In this document: positions 9,101 through 17,465 of the stretch, in pieces
Layout of the letters: each line of letters starts with the position of its first letter
How positions within the stretch are numbered: position 1 is the first letter of the stretch
Assembly (NCBI GenBank): GCA_039820405.1
Contig: JBCBQC010000005.1
Location: forward strand, 62,001 to 126,000
Length of the DNA: 64,000 bases
Source: CALLVY01 sp937899855
GTDB lineage: Bacteria > Bacteroidota > Bacteroidia > Chitinophagales > Saprospiraceae
Direction of reading: 5' to 3'
Position numbers and translations under genes: made by a program
The notes under the pieces: model-generated
Databases searched by the model: none
What the model saw: the letters and a program-made list of their open reading frames with translations, nothing else
What the model was told of the DNA's origin: nothing

Positions 9101-11438
9101 CGTCCGCAATCCTTTTGGCTGTACCGATACCCTCCGGCAAGACCTGTTTCTAACCCAAGCCCCCGAGCCGGTCTTCAGCTTAGATACCCAAAGGGGTTGT
9201 GCGCCCTTCGACGTCAACTTTACCAATCAGAGTTCGGGTTTTGAAGTGGATTTTGAATGGGACTTTGGCAATGGCCAGACCAGTGATGAGATCAATCCGC
9301 CTCCGGTGACCTACGAGGCGGGGCTCAACGATACGACCTACATCGTAACCCTCACGGTGAGCAACTTTTGTGGCAGCCGGGCTTACAATGCCGTCGTCGT
9401 CGCCGAATCCCTGCCCGATGCCGATTTCGGAGCCGTTCCTCAAAACAACTGTTCCCCCCTCGACGTCGAATTTGCCAACATCTCCACCGGCAGTGCCACC
9501 GATTTCTACTGGGACTTTGGCAATGGCCAAACCAGCACCGACTCCCTCCCCCTCAACCAAACCTTTATCGCCGACACCCTCCCCCGCAGCTACACCATTA
9601 CCCTGATTGCGGCCAACAACTGTGGCGTCGATACCGCCAGCCAGGACATCGAGGTCCAACCCGCCGATGTCCAAGCCTTCTTCGACGCCTCCGACCGGAT
9701 CGGTTGCCAGCCCTTTACCGTCGAATTTACCAACTTCGCCAGCCCCGGTGCCAACATCGACTGGGACTTTGGCGACGGCAATACCTCCAGCCTCCCCGAA
9801 CCGATCCATACCTTTGAAGAGCCCGGCCACTACACCGTGATCCAATACGCTTCCAACGACTGTGGCTTTGATACCATTTCCCTGCCCATCACCGTACTGC
9901 CCGCCCCCAAAGTACGCTTTAGCCATTCCACCTTCGTGTGCGTGGGGCAGCCCATCGACTTTCTCAATGAGTCGGAAAACGTCTACGGTAACCAGTGGGA
10001 TTTTGGCGATGGCGACAGCTCCCTACTCACCTCCCCCAGCCACGTCTACTCGGAATCCGGCATCTACACCGTAACCCTGGTCGGCCTGTCGCAGTTCAAC
10101 CAGTGCCCGGGTAGCTACACCAGTGAAGTCATCGTCCAGGGCCTGCCGCGTGCTGATTTTACCCCCGCAGCACCCAATGGCTGCGCCCCCTTTACCACGA
10201 CCTTTACCAACCAGTCGGAGGAGGGCAGTTTTTTCATCTGGGACTTTGGCGATGGCAATACGTCGATCGAGGAAAACCCAAGTTATACTTGGGACGAGCC
10301 GGGCACCTACGAGGTACAACTCATCGCTACGGACGCCTTTGGTTGTTCGAAAGATACCAGCGTCATCAACATTCTGGTACACCCTCACCCCCTAGCGGAA
10401 TTCCAATTTGAGCAGCGGGAGCTCTGCCGACTACCGGCGGTCATTCCCTTTGACAACAACTCCGTAGGTGCCGATGCTTACGAGTGGTATTTCGGGGACG
10501 ATTCCCGCTCCACCGACAATACTCCCGTCCACGCTTACGACCGGGCCGGCACCTACGACATTACCCTCATCGCTACCAACCAGTTCGGCTGCCGGGATAC
10601 GATGGAGCGCAACATCACCACCTATCCCGAACCCGTCGCCGACTTTGACGCGGTGGATTACAGTGGTTGTAGCCCCCTGGAGGTTCGCTTCGAAAGCTTT
10701 GCCCAAAATGCCGAGCAGTACTACTGGGACTTTGGCAATGGCCAGTACTCCAGTGAGGTCGACCCCACCAACCGCTTCGATAGCGCGGGCGATTACAACG
10801 TGACCCTGGTGGTGGGCATCGACGAAATCTGCTACGACACCCTCCGCATTGAGAACCTGGTACAGGTGCACCCCCGGGCGGAGGCCCGCTTTGAGATTGC
10901 GGCCAATTCGAACGAGGCGGACGGAGAAATTCAGCTGCGCAATTTGTCGCTCAACGCCACCGAATTTTTCTGGGACTTTGGCGACGGGACGACTTCCGAG
11001 GCTATCAATCCCGACCACCGCTACTTCAACAATGGCGCGCGCCAGGTCTACCTCCGCTCCAACAACGCCTTTGATTGCCCGGACGATACCCTGCTTACCA
11101 TCGTGCCGCCCCTCTTTACCGGGCTCTTCGTCCCCAACGGCTTCTCGCCGGAGCAGGGAATCGGCGACGTCCGGCGGTTCAAACCCGCCGGGGTGGGACT
11201 CAAGGAATACCGGATTCAGGTATTCTCTACCTACGGTCAGTTGCTCTGGCAATCTACTGAGTTGGACGAGGGCCAACCCGCCGAAGGTTGGGATGGCTTC
11301 CACAATGGCAAGTTGCTACCGCAGGACGTTTACGTCTGGAAGGCCTACGGGGTATTTGAAGATGGCCGGGTGTGGAAGGGGCAGGAGGACGAGGAGGGTA
11401 AATTCCAAACGATGGGCTCCGTCGTCCTGCTGCGCTAG
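6180..11438 (+). CDS. giant PKD-domain surface protein with type B T9SS (gliding-associated) C-terminal domain
   Basis: This protein of 1752 residues starts at ATG 6180, followed by MRKVYIWVVLIFLATG, a signal peptide. Residues 20-550 are Ig-like/PKD-like modules. About five tandem repeats carrying GGxWTGxGVxPSG-type motifs follow (DNA about 7840-8800). Then come nine or ten PKD domains with WDFGDG/WDFGNG motifs (first at about 9016, last at about 10971). The C-terminal 100 residues, beginning FVPNGFSP and including YRIQVFSTYGQLLW and GWDGFHNGKLLPQDVYVW, are the gliding-motility-associated CHU_C domain used as a type B T9SS signal. It is probably surface-anchored through the adjacent PorP/SprF barrel, acting in adhesion or gliding. 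An ATG 39 bases upstream would spoil the signal peptide. Confidence 0.92.
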   Translation: MRKVYIWVVLIFLATGSSSDLRAQCGTILPLPDPSIDVVPGNAILEDTLIRVCSATPQATLQIFNASTTIPDNQSYTIDWGDGSVENHDNTSFPNSSFLSHLYNGYGYYNLQVTVTGSNGCTATKDYLFYNGSNPSVGLANPGNTVGLCAPATIDFPITNTGNNPAGTDYFIYIGGQLIQSYTQANVPPVFTYTFLDPSCGLSTSTGNYQNAFDVQIVASNPCGSSQATIEPIEVSTPPEPFFDLSHPTLACTDDAITVTDNSSNVNEVYSGNPSICESSLSPSWVISPGVSGIDWTVVSGNIFSSSQIQIVFSTPGSYTVTMTITSPSCGPATFSQSFEILEAPVAGADYDLQSGASPSLPDECVPTAATFLNQSTGDSLSYAWAISPSTGWQYSNGSHLYAEDLEVLFQESGSYQVTLVTSNPCRSVSWDTTIVIASTPIVQLQPAPDFCERATLNFDASNLTIAPNGGNISHYQWEFPGASPPISNTPFPTGIQYNSPGTYTYTLRVDNQCGSQIVRDTFVIQEPGVLTLAPDRELCQDQAGFQLNASPGGGVWTGTGVSPSGWFEPTVGTLGTNTLVYSFLDSGCDLVDSMQVTVYPNPVVVAGESQAACADDEPVILTGESPLGGVWTASGGGVIDATDAFDPQASGVGVFTLTYTYVDANGCEDQDDKTMVVYELPEVEAGPSQSFCFLPNDIQLTGFTPAGGTWTGQGVTPSGVFSPITTPGPGGYTLYYTYINPTTGCEGIDSLDISVIEAQAIDAGPVDSLCLDEGPIQLSGFSPANGTWSGPGIVDSLLGIFDPAISGGGSHLLTYTYGTGSCKVRDPKVVVVIDLSDLTIGAPESYCINHELVQLVADGPAGGAWSGPGIIDPVAGIFDPALAAAGVHTVRYTYVDPALACTASASKEITVVGVDPADFEIPTVACELTTISFVNHSNPSYESFWDFGDGSTSIATNPIHLYDQPGTYVVSLVVRNPFGCTDTLRQDLFLTQAPEPVFSLDTQRGCAPFDVNFTNQSSGFEVDFEWDFGNGQTSDEINPPPVTYEAGLNDTTYIVTLTVSNFCGSRAYNAVVVAESLPDADFGAVPQNNCSPLDVEFANISTGSATDFYWDFGNGQTSTDSLPLNQTFIADTLPRSYTITLIAANNCGVDTASQDIEVQPADVQAFFDASDRIGCQPFTVEFTNFASPGANIDWDFGDGNTSSLPEPIHTFEEPGHYTVIQYASNDCGFDTISLPITVLPAPKVRFSHSTFVCVGQPIDFLNESENVYGNQWDFGDGDSSLLTSPSHVYSESGIYTVTLVGLSQFNQCPGSYTSEVIVQGLPRADFTPAAPNGCAPFTTTFTNQSEEGSFFIWDFGDGNTSIEENPSYTWDEPGTYEVQLIATDAFGCSKDTSVINILVHPHPLAEFQFEQRELCRLPAVIPFDNNSVGADAYEWYFGDDSRSTDNTPVHAYDRAGTYDITLIATNQFGCRDTMERNITTYPEPVADFDAVDYSGCSPLEVRFESFAQNAEQYYWDFGNGQYSSEVDPTNRFDSAGDYNVTLVVGIDEICYDTLRIENLVQVHPRAEARFEIAANSNEADGEIQLRNLSLNATEFFWDFGDGTTSEAINPDHRYFNNGARQVYLRSNNAFDCPDDTLLTIVPPLFTGLFVPNGFSPEQGIGDVRRFKPAGVGLKEYRIQVFSTYGQLLWQSTELDEGQPAEGWDGFHNGKLLPQDVYVWKAYGVFEDGRVWKGQEDEEGKFQTMGSVVLLR

Positions 11439-11453
11439 CGCCATTCGGCAGGC

Positions 11454-13796
11454 TCACTTCACATTGGCCTTGATCGGAAGGTAATAGCGTACGTCTACCG
11501 GTCGGCCATTTTGGGTGCCGGCCCGCCAAGCGGGCATCTTGCGTAGCGCACGCAAAAACGCCCCATCGTAAGCTGGGTGAACGCTTCGAATAATGTGAAT
11601 ATCGTCGACCGAACCATCTTTGCGGATGGTAAAGCTGGCGACTATCGTTCCCCCCAATAAAGGTGCAGAAGCGATCAGGGGCCATTCGATTTCCTGCTTG
11701 AGGTAGGCCATTAGGCTCCGTTGGGTACAGTTTTGCCACTCCTCAGCTGGCACTTCCTCGGCGCAGCGCTGGAGCACCGGCATCTTTTCCACCACGCGGA
11801 AGATTTCTTCGGCCTCGGGGCTCTCCGCTACCGGGGGCGGGGGCGGAGGTGGCAGGGCACTATCGTAAGCGGACGAACGCGCTGCCTCCGCGGAAAAAGT
11901 ACCGGAGTAAACGCCCCAATTACCAGTCCCCGCGGGAATTTCCTGCGGCTGGGCGCGCCACTCGGATTGACCACCGGGGTTGACCACCTCATTGTCGACG
12001 GCGAGGAAGGCGGTATACTGGGTCAGGAGGGAATACCGCAATCCCAATTGGGTAATCTCGGCGATGTGGGTTTCCCGGTCGGGGGTACCCACCGACAGAT
12101 CGTCCTGCAGGTTTTGAATCCGCTGGCGGGCCCACAGCCGTGCGATGGCTTCGCTGCCCCGAACGGCTTCGCTCGAAGCGATGGTTTGGCAAAATTCCTT
12201 TCCCCCCTGACGTCCCCGAATGACGATTGCTTCGCCGGGCGCTCCGTAGTATTTTCCCAACAACAAGATTGGTCGCTCCCCCAGCAAATCCGGTAGGGTT
12301 CGACTGGGTTGAAAATCATTCGCCGTCCAGCCGGGAAGCGAGCACTGGACCTGGGTCAGCAGTGGAGCTTCGACGTAGCGGCGAAAACGCTCCACCGTGG
12401 CGGCTTCTTCCGCTTCATCGAGTACGATAAAGGGGGCGCCCGCTCCCGCCCGAGCCAAGCCTTCCAGCAAATAGCGATTGACGGACTTCCCAATTCCAAA
12501 AGTAAAAAAGTTGGCCGCTCCCAAATGCCCACGCAGGTAGTCAAAGGCCTCAGCTTCCACGCTGACGTAGCCATCGGTAAGGATGACGAAGGAGCGGGCG
12601 TACTCCGGAGCTTGGGGCTGGGCCAGGGCGCTTTGGAGGGCGGCCAGCAAGTGAGTCCCACCACCACCGGACAACTGCTGGATGCCCCGGAGGGCCCGGT
12701 CGACATTGGCAGCGTTGACCGGCAGCGATTGGGGCGAGAGCCAGGCGGAGCCCCCGGAGAAGGCCAGAATGTTGAAACGGTCCTGGGGGCGAAGATCGCG
12801 GAGGAGGGCGCTGATCACGCGCTGGGCCAGTTGGAGGGGTTGGCCGTGCATCGAACCGGATACGTCGAGTAGGAAGAGGTATTCGCGGGGCACAATTTGC
12901 TCCGCGGGGACGCGTTCGGGGGGTTGGACCAGGAGGGCAAAATACCGCTCGTCCTCGCCCTCGCCCTCGTACAGCATCAATCCGCTTTCGATACCGGTTC
13001 CCCGCAAACGGTAGCGCAGGACAAAGTCCCGGTTGTTGGCGGGATGATCGCTGGGGTGGAGGCGAATCCGGCTTTCGCGCTCCCCGGACCATTCGGTTTG
13101 GAGCCGGTGGCTGGGGCTCTCGACGGATTGGAGCGAGCTGGGGCTGCGCAGGGTGATGTCCAGGCTCATTTGTAGGCCAGTGTCCTGGCCCGGGGCTCGG
13201 TAGGGCATTCCCCAGGAGGGGGTACCACGAACGGGTAGGGACAGCGCGGCGGTTTGCTCCTCTCCCGTATAACGCGGGCCCACCGTCGTGGGGTATACCC
13301 ATTCGTACTGCCCCTCTTCGGGGATCAGGAGTTCGGTGTAGGTCAGCACGGTGCGGACCGTATCCTGGGGCAGGATATTGGCGACGTGTATGCGGAAAAT
13401 ATTGGGGCGGTCTTGTTCGAGCAGGGCGGCGCGTTGACCTTGCTGGCGGGCCCGCTGGTAAGCTTGTTGAGCACTTTGGCGTTCTTGGATTTGGGCTTGG
13501 ACGCGGCGCTGGCCGATCCGCAGTTGGAGCCCGTCGACGGCGGCTTGGGTAGAGCCGGGGAAGACGTATTCCGCTTCGAGGGGCGTTTGGCCCGCGTTGA
13601 AGTAGGTTTGGGTCACCTCGACCCGGGCGATGATGCCATCGATCTCCACTTTGGTATCGCTTCGCAAGATGGGGAGGAGCTGGCCGGTCCCGAATTGGAG
13701 GTAAGGACAGAGGGAGTGGGATTGAGCGACGACGGTGGTAGCGGAGAAGCTGAACAGCAGGGGGAGTAGGGAGCGTAAAAAATGGCGCATGGACAA
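11454..13796 (-). CDS. VIT and von Willebrand A domain protein with TonB C-terminal domain
   Basis: This 780-residue protein has a signal peptide ending near VVAQ. Residues 30-180 form a VIT domain (EVTQTYFNAG, AEYVFPGS). A VWA domain follows from about 305, with the MIDAS motif DVSGSMHG and a downstream LTDGY. After a proline-rich linker (LPPPPPPPVAESPE, about 650) the last 75 residues match the TonB C-terminal domain (GTIVASFTIRKDGSVDDIHII and PAWRAGTQNGRPVDVRYYLPI). VIT-VWA proteins bind ligands or other proteins through metal. The terminal domain suggests periplasmic contact with an outer-membrane partner. It converges on the PKD gene with only 15 bases between stops. The combination of all three domains in one chain is uncommon. 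Confidence 0.85.
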   Translation of the reverse strand: MSMRHFLRSLLPLLFSFSATTVVAQSHSLCPYLQFGTGQLLPILRSDTKVEIDGIIARVEVTQTYFNAGQTPLEAEYVFPGSTQAAVDGLQLRIGQRRVQAQIQERQSAQQAYQRARQQGQRAALLEQDRPNIFRIHVANILPQDTVRTVLTYTELLIPEEGQYEWVYPTTVGPRYTGEEQTAALSLPVRGTPSWGMPYRAPGQDTGLQMSLDITLRSPSSLQSVESPSHRLQTEWSGERESRIRLHPSDHPANNRDFVLRYRLRGTGIESGLMLYEGEGEDERYFALLVQPPERVPAEQIVPREYLFLLDVSGSMHGQPLQLAQRVISALLRDLRPQDRFNILAFSGGSAWLSPQSLPVNAANVDRALRGIQQLSGGGGTHLLAALQSALAQPQAPEYARSFVILTDGYVSVEAEAFDYLRGHLGAANFFTFGIGKSVNRYLLEGLARAGAGAPFIVLDEAEEAATVERFRRYVEAPLLTQVQCSLPGWTANDFQPSRTLPDLLGERPILLLGKYYGAPGEAIVIRGRQGGKEFCQTIASSEAVRGSEAIARLWARQRIQNLQDDLSVGTPDRETHIAEITQLGLRYSLLTQYTAFLAVDNEVVNPGGQSEWRAQPQEIPAGTGNWGVYSGTFSAEAARSSAYDSALPPPPPPPVAESPEAEEIFRVVEKMPVLQRCAEEVPAEEWQNCTQRSLMAYLKQEIEWPLIASAPLLGGTIVASFTIRKDGSVDDIHIIRSVHPAYDGAFLRALRKMPAWRAGTQNGRPVDVRYYLPIKANVK

Positions 13797-13924
13797 TAGC
13801 GGGTTGGGCCTCCGGGGGGAGGCGGATCAGGGAATAAAGGGATCGTTAAACCGGGTTTATGAAAAGGAGATGTAAGACGCTAAAAAAATGGTGGATCAAC
13901 CCTTTCTTTTTTCTCAGAAAGGGC

Positions 13925-13932
13925 TAATTTTG
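13925..13932 (+). promoter_or_regulatory. probable -7 promoter element for the 50-residue membrane protein
   Basis: TAATTTTG is an exact TAnnTTTG match placed 23 bases before the ATG at 13956. No clear TTG is present at the -33 position. A small hairpin (CCCTTTC/GAAAGGG, 13900-13923) lies directly upstream. Confidence 0.45.
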
Positions 13933-13955
13933 TGTAAAATAATTTCGATTAACGT

Positions 13956-14108
13956 ATGGACGCTAAGAAATCTCACACCGTAGACTGGATCATCTTTTCT
14001 GTATCGCTCGTTGCCATGATTTACCTGCTGATTGTCAGCGCCGAATGGTTCTGGTTGGTACTGCCTTTTGTACTGACCTACTTCGTCAAGGCGATGGACT
14101 GGATGTAG
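13956..14108 (+). CDS. small two-helix membrane protein
   Basis: A 50-residue protein: MDAKKSHTVDW, then two hydrophobic segments (about 11-28 and 31-44), ending KAMDWM. Coding composition matches the neighbours, a -7 promoter element sits just upstream, and the charge pattern fits a hairpin in the inner membrane. I do not recognise a family. It is flanked by the divergent VIT/VWA gene and another tiny gene downstream. Confidence 0.6.
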   Translation: MDAKKSHTVDWIIFSVSLVAMIYLLIVSAEWFWLVLPFVLTYFVKAMDWM

Positions 14109-14329
14109 ATCCGCCCCGTCTTTTGGTGTTTTGTCATTTTCCAATCCTCACCGACCGGATTCGCCCTACCCCCAGGCAAAAAAAATTCCGAGGTCGAGCA
14201 ACTATTTCGAATAAAATCCTATCTAAGAGACAAAAGAGAAGGTAAAATCCTTTTTTTTTGGAGACGGAGCCAACTATTTGAGGGTTTCGTACGTATTTAA
14301 AAGGAACAAAAGACAAAACCCAATTACCC

Positions 14330-14467
14330 ATGAAGTTTTTAATGAAAGTAATCGAACGGTGGCAGACCCGAAAGGAAGATTCAACCAATTTGGCAACTGG
14401 TCAGAAAATGTCATCCAAGAGCCCCTACCATTTGTACAGCAACGACGATGATTTAGGTTTTTGTTAG
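14330..14467 (+). CDS. 45-residue peptide of unknown function
   Basis: The peptide starts MKFLMKVIERWQ and ends SNDDDLGFC. It is followed after 15 bases by a strong hairpin terminator, which supports a real transcript. The N-terminal half is basic and amphipathic, and the tail is acidic with a C-terminal cysteine. The shape recalls peptide precursors, but there is no PFF leader motif and no modifying enzyme next to it. I cannot assign a function. It could also be a chance frame ahead of a bidirectional terminator. Confidence 0.4.
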   Translation: MKFLMKVIERWQTRKEDSTNLATGQKMSSKSPYHLYSNDDDLGFC

Positions 14468-14482
14468 GAAAACCTAAACAAT

Positions 14483-14513
14483 AAGGCCCCCGATGCTTCG
14501 CATCGGGGGCCTT
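14483..14513. terminator. bidirectional intrinsic terminator hairpin
   Basis: Perfect 14-bp stem AAGGCCCCCGATGC/GCATCGGGGGCCTT with a TTC loop. It lies between the end of the 45-residue peptide gene and the end of the convergent M16 protease gene. It can serve both; the minus strand is T-rich afterwards. Confidence 0.8.
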
Positions 14514-14533
14514 AGCATTGGTAGCCAGTCCGA

Positions 14534-17308
14534 TTAAGGATTTGCGCCCCCCTTCTTCAAAGTCTCCAAAGGATTCCCATCGCCATCCACCAGGATGATC
14601 TCTTCGAAATCCAATTCCTGTAATCCCTCCAAAATCTTAGCCTTGTCCCCCACCACAAACCAGTTGAGTTGATCGGGCTTGATCATTTGATTGGCCACCC
14701 CCTGCACATCGGTCAACTCCAAATTACGCATCATCTGATCGTACTTTTGGTAGTAATCCGAGGCCAGGTCGTACTTCTCAATCTCCACCACCGAGCTCGC
14801 CACCGAACGGTTGGTCTCCCAACGACCGGGCAGCTCCATGATGCTGTTTTGGGTATTCTTCACCAATTCCTCCTCGGTCACTGGCTTGTCCTTGATGATC
14901 ATATTGAACTCCTTCATCATTTCCACGATCGACTCCTTGGTCTTGTCCGTCTGGACCGGCGCGTAGGCCATAAAGGGACGTTGCCCCTTGGCATCCCACA
15001 CAAAACACCGGGCCCCGTAGGACCAATGCTTGTCCTCCCGCAGGTTCATATTCAGCCGGGAGGTAAACTGTCCGCCGAAGGCATTGATCATCGTTTCCTC
15101 CGCCGCCTTGGGAAGCGCACCGTAAGGATCGGTCAGGTAGCCCGCGATGATCACCGACTGCTGCGATTCGGCCCGGTCCATGAGGTAGAGCTTCTTGCCC
15201 TGGGTCTCGCTGACCTTGGCGATGGTTTTGGTAGGCGTTTTGCCCTTTTTCCACTGCCCAAAACGGTTTTCCAAACGGGCCAGGAGGTCTGCCATCTCCA
15301 GATCGCCGACCACCACCAAAGTGGCGTTGTTGGGTTGGAGCCAATCGCCATAAAAATCACGGATATCCTGTAGGCTCATGCCCTCGATGGTTTTTTCGTA
15401 GCCCGAGCCCGTCAGCGGCAGGCTGTAAGCGTGTTCGTCGCCGTAGAGGTACTGGGGAAAGACCCGCAGGGCCATCTGTACGGGCGTCGCCTTTTCGCGC
15501 TTGATTCGGCTGAGTTGGTCTTTTTTGAGGCGTTCGAATTCCTTGGCGGGAAAAGCGGGGTTGAGCAGGACGTCGGCGTAGAGCTGGAGGCTGGCGTCGA
15601 GGCTGGGCTTGAGGGTAGTCATGTTGACGTAGGAAGCGTCCAGATCCGACCCGGCATTGAGCGAGGCCCCGAGCATACTGAGCTGCTCGTTGATTTGGAG
15701 GGCGTCCATGCTTTGGGTCCCCTCATCCATCATGTTCATCGCCACGGAAGCCCGACCGGCCTTGGTGGCGGGGTCGGTAGCGTAGCCCGCATCGAAGACC
15801 ATGTTCATCACTACGGTGGGTACGCCTTCGCGCTTGGCCAGGACCACCTTCATGCCATTTTTAAGCTGGGCCTCCTCCAAATTGGGAAACTTGGCGGCCA
15901 CGGCGGGTCCCAGTTCGGGCAGTTTGGAACGGTCGGCGTCTTCCACGGTGCTGGTGTACTCGGGGAAGGGCTCGCAAATCAGGACGTGTTGGCCATCGCT
16001 CAGCCATTCGCGAATCGTTTGGCGGACGTCACTCACCGTCGCATCCGCGAGATAGTTGAGGGTAGCTTTGTAGTATTCGGGATCGTCACCGTAAACGGCA
16101 TTGCTGGCCAAAATGTCCGATTTGCCCCCAAAGCCACCGATGCGTTCGATGCCCTTGATAAAGCCGGCAAATTGACTGGCCTTGATGCGCTTCAGCTCCT
16201 GAGTGGTCGGGCCGTTTTTGATAAAATCGGCCAACACTTCTTTGATGGCCCGTTCGACCTCGGCTACGGAATTACCGGGCTTGACGTTGGCCTGAATTAT
16301 GAAATTACCCGCTAGCTCCTTGGACCACTGAAAGGAGGTCACCCGGCTACAGGTCTGGTCTTCGTAGACCAATTTTTTGTACAGTCGCGAGTTTTTACCC
16401 GAAGCCAAAACGTCGGAAGCGATGTCGAGGTAGGTGGCCTCTTTGGTCCCCCACTCGGGCGTATTCCAAGCCAGTACAATCCGCGACTCGGGCACGCGAT
16501 CCTGGTAGACCTGTCGCGTTTCGCCCGTACGCCGGGGGATATTGACCTCGGGGCGGGTCAGGGTGGGCCCCGACCCGATGCTACCGAAGTACTTTTGTAC
16601 CTTTTGATAAATCTCTTCGCTATCCACATCTCCGGCGATCGACAGCACGGCGTTGGCCGCTCCGTAGTAGGATTTGAACCACTCGTGAACGTCGTCGAGC
16701 GAGGCGGCATTGAGGTCTTCCATTTCACCGATCACGGTCCAGGAGTAGGGATGCCCCTGGGGAAAGAGCGCCTTGGTGAGTAGGTCGTACTGAAGGCCGT
16801 AGGGTTGGTTCTCCCCCTGGCGTTTTTCATTCTGGACCACGCCCCGCTGCTCGTCCAGCTTGTCCTGATCGATGGCCCCGAGTAGGTGACCCATGCGGTC
16901 CGATTCGAGCCAGAGGACTTGATCGAGGGCGGCGAGGGGAACGTTTTGAAAGTAATTGGTCCGATCGTTATTGGTCGTACCGTTGAGGTCGGTGGCCCCG
17001 ATGCGTTCGAGGGCCTGGAAGTAGTCGTCGTCGTAGTGTTCGCTTCCGTTAAACATGAGGTGTTCAAAAAGGTGGGCAAAACCACTTTTTCCGGGCTTTT
17101 CATTTTTGGAGCCCACGTGATACCAGACGTTGACGGCCACGATGGGGGCCTTGTGGTCCTCGTGGACGATGAGGGTCAGGCCATTATCGAGTTGGTACTT
17201 TTGGTAGGGAATGTTGATGTCATCGGGACTAAAGGTCGGCACCTCTTGCGCCATACAGACCAGGTAGCCAAACAAGCACAGATAAAGGGCTGGTAAGAAT
17301 TTCTTCAT
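14534..17308 (-). CDS. M16 family zinc metallopeptidase (two-domain, secreted)
   Basis: A 924-residue protein starting at MKKFLPALYL, with a signal peptide ending near CMAQ. The N-terminal half has the inverted zinc motif HLFEH (79-83), with the third ligand Glu in VVQNE (about 161). The C-terminal half repeats the M16 fold without a zinc motif, as in pitrilysin-like pairs fused in one chain. These enzymes degrade peptides in a closed chamber, here probably in the periplasm. An in-frame upstream ATG (17377) would put 23 residues before the signal peptide and is unlikely. The gene is monocistronic, with a terminator after its stop. Confidence 0.93.
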   Translation of the reverse strand: MKKFLPALYLCLFGYLVCMAQEVPTFSPDDINIPYQKYQLDNGLTLIVHEDHKAPIVAVNVWYHVGSKNEKPGKSGFAHLFEHLMFNGSEHYDDDYFQALERIGATDLNGTTNNDRTNYFQNVPLAALDQVLWLESDRMGHLLGAIDQDKLDEQRGVVQNEKRQGENQPYGLQYDLLTKALFPQGHPYSWTVIGEMEDLNAASLDDVHEWFKSYYGAANAVLSIAGDVDSEEIYQKVQKYFGSIGSGPTLTRPEVNIPRRTGETRQVYQDRVPESRIVLAWNTPEWGTKEATYLDIASDVLASGKNSRLYKKLVYEDQTCSRVTSFQWSKELAGNFIIQANVKPGNSVAEVERAIKEVLADFIKNGPTTQELKRIKASQFAGFIKGIERIGGFGGKSDILASNAVYGDDPEYYKATLNYLADATVSDVRQTIREWLSDGQHVLICEPFPEYTSTVEDADRSKLPELGPAVAAKFPNLEEAQLKNGMKVVLAKREGVPTVVMNMVFDAGYATDPATKAGRASVAMNMMDEGTQSMDALQINEQLSMLGASLNAGSDLDASYVNMTTLKPSLDASLQLYADVLLNPAFPAKEFERLKKDQLSRIKREKATPVQMALRVFPQYLYGDEHAYSLPLTGSGYEKTIEGMSLQDIRDFYGDWLQPNNATLVVVGDLEMADLLARLENRFGQWKKGKTPTKTIAKVSETQGKKLYLMDRAESQQSVIIAGYLTDPYGALPKAAEETMINAFGGQFTSRLNMNLREDKHWSYGARCFVWDAKGQRPFMAYAPVQTDKTKESIVEMMKEFNMIIKDKPVTEEELVKNTQNSIMELPGRWETNRSVASSVVEIEKYDLASDYYQKYDQMMRNLELTDVQGVANQMIKPDQLNWFVVGDKAKILEGLQELDFEEIILVDGDGNPLETLKKGGANP

Positions 17309-17465
17309 CAAAAAAAGTTTTAGTGATCGAAAGGAAATATTAGGGCTGGGCCGGTGGGGAAACGGCATTGCCCCCAAAACTCGGCCGGTGGCCGAATTTA
17401 ATGAATCTCCCGTTGAAAAGGGCTACTTTTTCGATAAAGTCAGATTTGCGGCGTATCGAAGCCCC

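Noticed and set aside
14330..14467. The 45-residue peptide as a third graspetide precursor
   Set aside because: It lacks the PFF leader motif and the TxKxPSD core, and no ligase is adjacent.
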